Shown here one piece after another: positions 57,348 to 64,000 of a DNA stretch of 64,000 bases. Under the pieces are notes generated by a model. The model was not told the origin of the DNA. It made no database searches and saw only the letters and a program-made list of their open reading frames with translations. The position numbers were made by a program, and so were the translations under genes. Numbering within the stretch: the first letter of the stretch is position 1; the number at the start of each line of letters is the position of its first letter. The stretch is taken from the NCBI RefSeq assembly GCF_000002515.2, contig NC_006040.1, positions 682,001 to 746,000 of the forward strand. Direction: 5' to 3'. Origin of the DNA: Kluyveromyces lactis. Lineage: Eukaryota; Ascomycota; Saccharomycetes; Saccharomycetales; Saccharomycetaceae.

Positions 57348-59468
57348 TTACCAAACATCTTCTTGGTATTTTCCAGTAGTCTTCATCATCTTGATAATAT
57401 TTGTGGCGTCTTCTTCGGAAACCTTGTTACCTTCAGAGATGATTTGAACTAATGCCTTATGCACACCTTGGGCCATACCCTTAGCGTCACCACAGACGTA
57501 GATGAAGGCACCATCCTTGATCATTTTGAATACATCTTCTCTTCTTTGGATCAATAAATCTTGGACATATGTTCTCTTCTTTGAATCACCACCCAATCTA
57601 GAATGACCAACGACCATTTCGAAACATTCGCCCAATTTCTTGGCATATTCTGGCCATTCTTCGGCGTAAAGGTAGTCATTTTGATTTCTAGAACCATAGA
57701 ACAAAATGTGCTTACCCAATTGACTAATGGCTTCCCCGTCATCTTTGTGGTGTTCCTTGTATGCAACCCTTTCTCTAATAAATCCACGGAATGGGGCCAC
57801 ACCAGTACCAGGACCGATCATGATGACAGGCGTATTTGGGTTCGATGGTAGTCTAAATTGTGAATGACGTATATGAACTGGCAACTTGAAATTTTTGTAC
57901 AAGTTACGTGGGCCGTTTAAATCAAAGTGAACTGATAATGACGGCGTTGGAGTCCTACCTTCCTTTTCGTTCTTTTCTAGTTCATAGAGGTCTACCTTAT
58001 TTTGAACAAGTTGGATGTTTCTCAATAAATTGGTGGCGACACCAGTGATCTTCTTACCTTCTTCAGTTGGATTAGGTTGGTTTTCAACAACAGCGGTAAC
58101 ATGAACAACACCTGGTTCTGTACTACTGGAAGATGAGATAGAGTAGTAACGTGGTTGCATATGTGGCAAGGTTTCCAACAAAAAGTTCCATGGGACAGAG
58201 GACCATGGCTTACCATTTGATAGGTATAGCACGGCGTCTGCTAGGTTGAAGTGTTTTGAGGTGATTTGTTTAGCGAATTCTTCTTTGTCCTTGGACAACT
58301 GAACTAATTTGGCCTTGACTTCCTCGTTCGGAGAAAATTCAACCAATTGACCAAAGATAGATCTTGAGACAGGGCCAGTAATTTCCAAGTAATATCTCAC
58401 AGCAGCACCAATACTGGTTGGAACTGGGAACGGTGGTTGAACAGTAGCATCAGTGGAAATTAGATCGAAGACGGTATCTTCTTTCAAACTGAATGTAGTC
58501 AAGAACTGCTTAACATGTTCATCGGAGTTAGATGGCAGCACACCGAGATGATCACCAGTAGTATATTTCAGGTTAGAACCTTCCAAATCAAATTCGGCAT
58601 GAATACAGTTACGGTCAGTGTTCTTGAATAATTCTCTAGATTTAACGACAGGGGCCAAGAATGGTTGGTTATGGGTGAATGGGCCCTTAATAGTATTTTC
58701 TGGTAAGTACGCAGTAGTTGGTTCACCATGTGACACAGATTCGTCATAGTATTGTTCTAATTCCTCGTATTGATAGGCAGGTTCAAACTTCTCTTCGTGT
58801 TCATCTAGATGCAAGACGTCTTTCAAAGCGTCCAAAGTAGCATCCTTCCAGGACAAATAATCTTCATCGGTGGTACCAGCACCGTCATCGGCAATACCGA
58901 ACTTACCGATCAAATTAGCACCGGCGTCCTTCAAATATTTTTCAGTCTTCTTTGAAGCACCATTGAAAAATTCATAAGTTGAGTTACCTAGACCAAACAA
59001 GGTGTATTTTAAATTAGACAACGAATCAGCTTCAGCATCACGCAAAAACTCTTCCAAGGCAACAGCACCATCTGGGAAGTCACCTTCACCGTAAGTAGAA
59101 ATGAAGAAAGACACCGGGATGTTGGAAGGTAGTTGGCTCAAATTGTCAAAATCGTATTTCTCAACATCAACGCACATAACTTTCAATTGGAACTTAGCAA
59201 TCAATTCCTTAGCAAATTTCTTAGCGTAATCTTCTCCAGTACCTGTTTGAGACCCAAATAGCACAAGGTAGTTCTTATCGTTTTCCTTTGCAACTTCGAC
59301 GATGTCACGAGATGTCGAGCTAACGCTTGTTAACGAATCATCAGAACTGAAAACAGCTTTCAAGGTGTCCCTACCGAAATAAGCAACGACAGCTAATGCA
59401 AGCGCACAAAGCACTGCAAAATCTAAATTGTCTAAACCAGCTGGCATAATGCTATCAAATTGTTCCAA
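57348..59468 (-). CDS. NCP1: NADPH-cytochrome P450 reductase
   Basis: A 706-residue diflavin reductase that donates electrons to ER P450s (Erg11, Erg5) and squalene epoxidase in ergosterol synthesis. An N-terminal membrane anchor lies at about 16-34 (LDFAVLCALALAVVAYFG). The FMN flavodoxin domain begins VLFGSQTGTGEDYAKKFAKEL. A connecting/FAD domain contains PRYYSISSSS. The NADPH domain contains IMIGPGTGVAPFRGF, FYGSRN and the final Trp706, which stacks on the flavin. S. cerevisiae NCP1 (YHR042W, 691 residues) lies in a different chromosomal region, so this gene is outside the conserved block. Confidence 0.97.
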   Translation of the reverse strand: MEQFDSIMPAGLDNLDFAVLCALALAVVAYFGRDTLKAVFSSDDSLTSVSSTSRDIVEVAKENDKNYLVLFGSQTGTGEDYAKKFAKELIAKFQLKVMCVDVEKYDFDNLSQLPSNIPVSFFISTYGEGDFPDGAVALEEFLRDAEADSLSNLKYTLFGLGNSTYEFFNGASKKTEKYLKDAGANLIGKFGIADDGAGTTDEDYLSWKDATLDALKDVLHLDEHEEKFEPAYQYEELEQYYDESVSHGEPTTAYLPENTIKGPFTHNQPFLAPVVKSRELFKNTDRNCIHAEFDLEGSNLKYTTGDHLGVLPSNSDEHVKQFLTTFSLKEDTVFDLISTDATVQPPFPVPTSIGAAVRYYLEITGPVSRSIFGQLVEFSPNEEVKAKLVQLSKDKEEFAKQITSKHFNLADAVLYLSNGKPWSSVPWNFLLETLPHMQPRYYSISSSSSTEPGVVHVTAVVENQPNPTEEGKKITGVATNLLRNIQLVQNKVDLYELEKNEKEGRTPTPSLSVHFDLNGPRNLYKNFKLPVHIRHSQFRLPSNPNTPVIMIGPGTGVAPFRGFIRERVAYKEHHKDDGEAISQLGKHILFYGSRNQNDYLYAEEWPEYAKKLGECFEMVVGHSRLGGDSKKRTYVQDLLIQRREDVFKMIKDGAFIYVCGDAKGMAQGVHKALVQIISEGNKVSEEDATNIIKMMKTTGKYQEDVW

Positions 59469-60008
59469 AACTCTCCGAGAGTAGTTTATTAATCCTGTCT
59501 TTGAAACCCTAAGCTTATCTGTTCCTGATGTAAAAAATCACCGAAACGACGTAACCTTATAAAAAAAATGGAGGCAATCACGCGAATCTATTTCTGAAGC
59601 TTCTCTTGAGCACTTGAAAATGATATATAATGCACACTGGACCAGATACAAAGATAATTTGTTTCTTCTTCAAGCTAATTTTGTGATTGAGAAAGAAGAC
59701 ACTCATAAAATATGGTGCATAATATATATCTCTTATTATTTCAATGTGATGTTCAAAAAGAAAAACGCCTAAATAATGCAATATGCGTTTTATCTCTGCG
59801 AAAACCTGAAAAATTCACTGCGAACGAAACGGAACCTAAATACATTGAGATCAGCCAAAAAAAAAAAGAAAAATTTGGGTGAAAGAATCACTTCGTTTAG
59901 CGAAACAACATACGTATACGAGAAATATGAAATTCGATACATAAATAAATGATAAGAATCGTCTATTCTGCTGCTGCAAGACGTACACACGTATATGACA
60001 TCAAATGA
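59469..60008. promoter_or_regulatory. NCP1 promoter and NSE3 3' region
   Basis: A 540-bp gap. Short minus-strand frames (59578-59781, 59790-59990) look non-coding. An A-rich run lies at 59858-59872. No gene is seen. Confidence 0.4.
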
Positions 60009-60932
60009 TCATGGTCTGAATGCACCGTACGCATCTCCTGCTAGTACGTTGACAGTGTTCTCTATCAATTCTAACTGGCTGTCGTCTAAATCTAGCATTT
60101 CTTGACACATCTTCGTTAATGATTCCTTGGGGAATTCTACCAATGTCCGTTTTCCTATCGAATAAATGGCTAGCTCTTGACCTAAGTCTGCAGCCTTCTC
60201 TACCGTTCTCGTCAAATAATTGTTTCGTACGAGAAGGTTCAATAGATCTTTGTGATTCATATCGATGATTGGGATATCGTGTCCTTCGGTGGAAATTCCG
60301 AACTTGCCGTGTTGATCTGAAAGTTCTGTTTCTAGTATATTGTTCTTTGAAAATATCACGATACAGATAGTTATTGCTATAATTCCCTTCAAAGCAAGTT
60401 CTGTATTGTTGCCTATTTCATTATCCAGCGTTGGATTCGAACTCGCACTGTACTCTTTCCCAATGTATGTAACTTGATGGACCGTTTTCCGGTAGATTGC
60501 ACTTGCATGGTCTAAGATAAATTTATGATACCTTTGTGGTATTGCTTCCATGCCGCTTCGTACCAATATAAAATGATTACCCCTGGCTTTCGCATCTTCT
60601 ACGCTGTTATTTGCTTCGTCTGGGGTACCCTCATCTTGCGTCTGTGAGAACGATCTCTTGTCTGTTTTCTTGGCTAGAACACCAAATAAATGATACCCAA
60701 AGATTTCATTCAACTTATCATCAACATAACCGTAAACAGTGCTGAATGGTATTGATTTTACTTTCTCTTCATCGATAATCTCTTTTAATTTCTGTAACAT
60801 TTTACTTCTGGTGATGACGGTGTTCCCTGTCTGGGATTCACATTGCGCAAGCACAAATCTGACCATCAAATTTCCGACGGTTTCCAAAGCATGATTGACC
60901 TGAGTGTGTGAGTTATTATTTTCGTCACTCAT
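60009..60932 (-). CDS. NSE3: Smc5-Smc6 complex subunit Nse3 (MAGE family)
   Basis: A 307-residue MAGE-domain protein. Two winged-helix halves are expected at about 20-110 (LMVRFVLAQCESQTGNTVITRS) and 120-290. An Asn/Ser-rich insertion is near 95-115 and 160-175. The end is GDAYGAFRP. Nse3 with Nse1 (RING) and Nse4 forms the head-bridging module of the Smc5/6 DNA-repair complex. The length equals that of S. cerevisiae YDR288W (303). It is outside the YNL/YDL block, next to NCP1, a pairing not seen in S. cerevisiae. Confidence 0.88.
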   Translation of the reverse strand: MSDENNNSHTQVNHALETVGNLMVRFVLAQCESQTGNTVITRSKMLQKLKEIIDEEKVKSIPFSTVYGYVDDKLNEIFGYHLFGVLAKKTDKRSFSQTQDEGTPDEANNSVEDAKARGNHFILVRSGMEAIPQRYHKFILDHASAIYRKTVHQVTYIGKEYSASSNPTLDNEIGNNTELALKGIIAITICIVIFSKNNILETELSDQHGKFGISTEGHDIPIIDMNHKDLLNLLVRNNYLTRTVEKAADLGQELAIYSIGKRTLVEFPKESLTKMCQEMLDLDDSQLELIENTVNVLAGDAYGAFRP

Positions 60933-61234
60933 TGCTATAGATTGAAATTACGCCTTAATTGTCGTATTTGTTTAACCCTAATGATCTTCAGTACCTTTGT
61001 TTTCTGTTTAGCCAAGCGGAAACTTCTGGTAATACAATTCAATTGTCTTCTGAACACTTATTAATAAAGGATATGGGTAGCTAAAAGCTTATCTTGGTGC
61101 AAAGCCACAAGATGATAAGTCCAATCAACTACTGTCTACATCTTGTCGACCATGCCATCTTAACTATATGTTGTGGCTGAATCTGTGCTGCAGATCCACC
61201 GGGAACTTTGTAAGTTTCGCGAACAAAAAAAAAA
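60933..61234. other. NSE3 promoter
   Basis: About 300 bp of AT-rich sequence between the NSE3 start and the inverted-repeat arm. No gene is seen. Confidence 0.35.
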
Positions 61235-61352
61235 ACAATTCACATATACGAACAAAAAAGTAGGTCGTACCCGGATTCGAACCGGGGTTGTTCGGATCAA
61301 AACCGAAAGTGATAACCACTACACTATACAACCAGTTATCATGTCGTCTGGT
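61235..61352 (+). repeat. Left arm of tRNA-Gln inverted repeat
   Basis: The duplication is larger than the tRNA. About 27 bp downstream (ACAATTCACATATACGAACA then AAAAAGT) and about 19 bp upstream (with a few changes) also match the reverse complement of 63293-63410. Beyond this the match fades. Confidence 0.85.
61262..61333 (-). tRNA. tRNA-Gln(UUG), left copy
   Basis: 72 nt, intronless. The minus strand begins GGTTGTATAGTGTAGTGG. The anticodon loop is TTTTGAT (anticodon TTG), the T loop GGTTCGAATCC, and the acceptor ends GTACGACCT. It is nearly the same as S. cerevisiae tRNA-Gln(UUG). The sequence is identical to the copy at 63312-63383 on the other strand. Confidence 0.97.
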
Positions 61353-62045
61353 TTTCTTTCAGAACTGATATCTACATGTTGGAACTTGTTGGAACTAGTC
61401 ATAATGCATGACAGGGTAATACCAATATAATAGGCGGTTAATGATAGTTTTGTGTCACTGACACATAACAAAGTATATAAACCAGTACTTAGATCTAATC
61501 TACTAATTAGTAGGGATCAGATCTAAAGACACTAGGTGCATCTAATTATACTAGGAGATATATAGCTAATCAAGATGGATTCTTCTAATAAAGATCTGAC
61601 AAGATCAAAGCCACGTGACATGTATAGTCACATACCGCAACACTACAGCTGTGTAGAGAGTTTCTAAGGAAGCTCCTTCATATGAGAAGTTATTTCCTAA
61701 TCAATTGCATGAAGGGAGAATTTTCAGGTTTTAAGTAATGGCGTGGTTTCTGTCGTTCGTTCTTCAAACACACAACCAATGTAGGCGTTTTTGTACTGCT
61801 ATCGTTAAGACGTACCTTTAGGTTAATTAAAAACTGATCCATATCAGACTTCAAAATGATGTCAGCGTTTAAGCAGGTACTTGCTTTAGCATACACTGAA
61901 ACCAAGAACAAAATCGAAAGTGTTTGACTATTACTAGTAAAAACCACATATATACTACAGGCTGTACCAGTACCATGAGGTAAACACACAGCCATGAAAC
62001 ATACTGGCTTGACTCTCATTTTTTAATGTGAAGTTTGCATACTAT
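61353..62045. other. Gene-free interval with two palindromes
   Basis: About 690 bp between the left tRNA-Gln and the acetyltransferase 3' end. TGTGTCACTGACACA at 61451-61465 is a perfect inverted repeat with a one-base centre. A second stem-like repeat at 61489-61526 has arms TTAGATCT/AGATCTAA and CTACTAA/TTAGTAG. Between them is a TATA-like TATATAAA at 61473-61480. A 109-codon minus frame at 61690-62019 (starts MRVKPVCFMAV, somewhat hydrophobic N-terminus) is not recognised and is probably chance. Confidence 0.45.
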
Positions 62046-62615
62046 TTATTTCTTGTTCAATTCGATGTGTTTGATAAATTTTGCAGGGTTACCTGCCACA
62101 ACGACATTAGCATCAACGTCTTTAGTGATCACACTTCCAGATCCAATAACAGCATTGTCACCAATTGTAACACCAGGCAAGATTGTCACGTTTCCACCAA
62201 TCCAGACTCTATTTCCAATTTTAACTGGGATACCAAACTCCACGCCTTTCGAGCGTTCAATAGGATCCAGAGCATGTGACGCTGTGTATATATGTACACC
62301 AGGTCCCAGCAGAACATCATCACCAATTTCAATTTTACAAACGTCTAACATAATGCAATCGAAATTGGCGTAGAAGTTCTTTCCGACAGTGATGTTAGAT
62401 CCATAATCACAACGAAAGTTTGGTTCAATAAAGGCGTTGTAGTGCTTTCCCAATAACTGATCTAGAATCCGTTTTCTAAGCTCTTCATCTTCTGGTTTGG
62501 ACTGGTTGAAATCGTAAACCAATTGACGTGCTTTGAGTCTTTCTTCTACGAGTTCAGGATCCATACATAAGTATGGCTCACCTATAAGCATCTTCTCTTT
62601 TTCGCTCCTTGTCAT
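62046..62615 (-). CDS. Hexapeptide O-acetyltransferase (maltose/galactoside acetyltransferase type)
   Basis: A 189-residue single-domain enzyme of the LacA/Maa family, which transfers acetyl from acetyl-CoA to sugars. The N-terminal helical domain starts SEKEKMLIGEPYLCMDPELVEERL. The left-handed beta-helix follows with FRCDYGSNITVGKNFYANF, the catalytic-His segment (HIYTASHALDPIERS) and WIGGNVTILPGVTIG...GNPAKFIK. All core motifs are intact and the length is the family norm. S. cerevisiae has a similar gene (YJL218W) of unknown substrate. The family is bacterial in style and patchy in yeasts, so ancient horizontal transfer is possible. It is flanked by inverted tRNA-Gln genes. Confidence 0.92.
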   Translation of the reverse strand: MTRSEKEKMLIGEPYLCMDPELVEERLKARQLVYDFNQSKPEDEELRKRILDQLLGKHYNAFIEPNFRCDYGSNITVGKNFYANFDCIMLDVCKIEIGDDVLLGPGVHIYTASHALDPIERSKGVEFGIPVKIGNRVWIGGNVTILPGVTIGDNAVIGSGSVITKDVDANVVVAGNPAKFIKHIELNKK

Positions 62616-63292
62616 TGTTAAAATGGCCTGTGAATATCCTGATCCAATCCTCTTTATTATTCAGGAGACAGTATAATTAGATTAACTTATCTTGTAAGGA
62701 TGTTCAAAAGCTGAATAGATTCAAGTGGTTGTAAATTCCCCAGTTTTTATATGCGTTTGAAGGTATACTTCGGATATGTCTAAACGTCAATTTCTCTGCA
62801 GTGAAACCTATGTGGAATGAAAATTACACCTATAAAGTGTTGATATTTCGGAACTTTAAGTAGCTGCGGAAAAACCCTTGCATAAAGGGAGACATACCGG
62901 AATATCGGAATACCAAATGCAAGTGTCGTTGCATGATACTGTAATCGATTGGAGATAAATCGCTGACGATTCGAGTAAAATTTCATGACAATTGGTGATA
63001 CATTGTTCAGACCGTGTAGTAGAACAATGGAGGATATCGTTCATGTATGCCACGGTTTAAGAATTGGAATGGACTAATGAAATACATCCACAAAGGGGAA
63101 ACTTCCAAAGTATTTTTTGGTGGAAGTACATTGGCAATTGATCTTTCACTCCGTTTTGTACTTTTTATTGTCATAGTATTATAGCACTTGGCAGTTGAAG
63201 GTTCCTTCTAAGAAGCACTCCAGAAGGGTTGAAAGGTGACAAGGCATTTTGAGTTCATGACTAGCACTTGAAAATGTGCTTCTATAAACAAC
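62616..63292. promoter_or_regulatory. Acetyltransferase promoter region
   Basis: About 680 bp. Four CGGAA motifs occur in one orientation, with CGG at 62849, 62867, 62898 and 62906. The last two form CGG-N5-CGG, the style of direct-repeat zinc-cluster (Zn2Cys6) sites. They are about 230-295 bp upstream of the start codon. Small frames in 62780-63053 (minus) are not credible genes. Confidence 0.35.
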
Positions 63293-63410
63293 ATCAGAAG
63301 ACATGATAGCTGGTTGTATAGTGTAGTGGTTATCACTTTCGGTTTTGATCCGAACAACCCCGGTTCGAATCCGGGTACGACCTACTTTTTTGTTCGTATA
63401 TGTGAATTGT
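63293..63410 (-). repeat. Right arm of tRNA-Gln inverted repeat
   Basis: Reverse complement of 61235-61352, with the tRNA and its 3' flank almost unchanged. The two arms enclose about 1.9 kb that includes the acetyltransferase gene. Confidence 0.85.
63312..63383 (+). tRNA. tRNA-Gln(UUG), right copy
   Basis: 72 nt, identical to the left copy but on the plus strand. Anticodon TTG in the loop TTTTGAT, followed by a run of six T after a short spacer (63385-63391 region), which would end Pol III transcription. Both copies look functional. Confidence 0.97.
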
Positions 63411-63974
63411 GTATGTATGTTAGAGCGTGTAGCCAGCAAACGCACGGTTGAAGAAGCAGAACCCTTCTCGACTTTCAAATGACACACTGTGCTAATTCTT
63501 TAATTACGTTAACCACATTCTCTTTTAACTACAATCTATCTGCTTTCTTACGAATACGAATGTCAATTTAATATTCCAAACCTAGACTGACATTTCCTGT
63601 TCGAAAAGACTGATTCAGCAAAAAACCACTAGTTTAATGTTGTAGGCAATTTATTGCCTAGGCCAAACATAACAATTCAGTTCTACAACCAGGATATGCA
63701 CTTGTTTTACACTGAATCGACAAGCGTGCACTGATTTTTTTTTAAAGACTTATCTCTGACCTTAGCTGCCCTCATCGTATTTCTGGCTGCGTCACCTCTT
63801 GCTCGTTTGAACGATAACTTCGAATCACCAAGAAAAAAAAAAAAATAAACAGCTTAAAATAATTTGCGTATATATGAACACATAGGATAGTCATTTTATT
63901 CTACGATTGAAAATATGAACCGTACTTTTCGATACCTTAACTGCATCAATTACAGATAACATCATACTGTCAAG
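63411..63974. other. Promoter region of the gene at the right edge
   Basis: About 560 bp with poly-T at 63737-63744 and a poly-A run at 63832-63845. No gene is seen before the final ATG. Confidence 0.35.
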
Positions 63975-64000
63975 ATGGGGAAAGTTGCTGAATTACTTTC
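63975..64000 (+). CDS. Start of an unidentified gene (cut by window)
   Basis: An ATG in a fair context (CAAGATGGGG) opens a frame reading MGKVAELL that continues past the window edge. A promoter-like, homopolymer-rich region lies upstream. Eight codons are too few to name it. Confidence 0.4.

Noticed and set aside
61173-61430. 85-codon ORF (and its counterpart at 63179-63487) sharing a peptide
   Set aside because: The shared peptide is a translation of the duplicated tRNA-Gln gene, not a protein family.
61377-61680. Possible solo LTR beside the left tRNA-Gln (starts TGTTGGAA, TATA-like box inside)
   Set aside because: The position upstream of a tRNA fits Ty-type fossils, but no clear 3' end, target-site duplication or second copy is visible, so it is not called.
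61690-62019. 109-codon minus-strand ORF downstream of the acetyltransferase
   Set aside because: Not recognised, no conserved motif, and in a low-coding interval; more likely chance.

Overview
This is nuclear DNA from a budding yeast of the family Saccharomycetaceae. It has compact, almost intron-free genes, AT-rich intergenes and a standard genetic code, and nearly every protein has a recognisable Saccharomyces cerevisiae orthologue. Gene order is the strongest clue. Genes that in S. cerevisiae lie in the duplicated (ohnologous) blocks YNL164-YNL191, YHR143W-A-YHR146 and YDL211/212-YDL219 are interleaved here in one run with consistent relative orientation. This is the layout of a lineage that never went through the whole-genome duplication (Kluyveromyces, Lachancea, Torulaspora, Zygosaccharomyces or Eremothecium type). 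I favour Kluyveromyces, but the sequence alone does not prove the species.

Layout. 0-7.8 kb: possible tail of IBD2, YNL165W-like, BNI5, RPC10 (RPB12), SKO1, FMP41, DCD1. 8-15.2 kb: PSD1, APC1 and an intron-containing tRNA-Pro(UGG). 16-24.4 kb: CRP1/MDG1, NOP13, TDA7, MRPL22, SHR3, RPS3. 24.4-26.2 kb: a long gene-poor gap. 26.2-38.3 kb: RHO5, PBR1, IPI3, NOP6, NPR1/PRR2, MRPL19, UBP10. 38.3-40.1 kb: a second long gap, which is the divergent UBP10/GDH2 promoter. 40.1-49.8 kb: GDH2, RRI1, SWT21, TIM22, KAR1, SRP1. 49.8-57 kb: a possible 29-residue ORF, a repetitive GPI cell-wall protein (YNL190W type), a MARVEL protein (YDL218W type), DUG3 and DTD1. 57-64 kb: conserved order breaks. NCP1 and NSE3 come from elsewhere relative to S. 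cerevisiae. They are followed by a bacterial-type hexapeptide acetyltransferase enclosed by two inverted tRNA-Gln(UUG) genes, and then the first codons of an unidentified gene.

Functional themes. Most of the window is housekeeping: ribosome biogenesis (NOP13, IPI3, NOP6, each with PAC and/or RRPE promoter motifs), cytosolic and mitochondrial ribosomes (RPS3, with Rap1-like sites; MRPL22; MRPL19), nitrogen and amino-acid handling (NPR1, GDH2, SHR3, DUG3), lipid and sterol metabolism (PSD1, PBR1, NCP1), and cell-cycle or nuclear functions (APC1, KAR1, SRP1, NSE3, UBP10). Not all neighbours are co-functional; the order mainly reflects ancestry.

I did not find a previously undescribed multi-gene system. 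The places most worth a second look are the tRNA-Gln-bounded acetyltransferase cassette, the homogenised YGRF repeat wall protein, the TCACGTGA cluster around DUG3, the forkhead-like cluster in the GDH2 promoter and a few short ORFs in the long gaps. Orthologue names rest on recognising sequences from memory plus synteny; no search was run.
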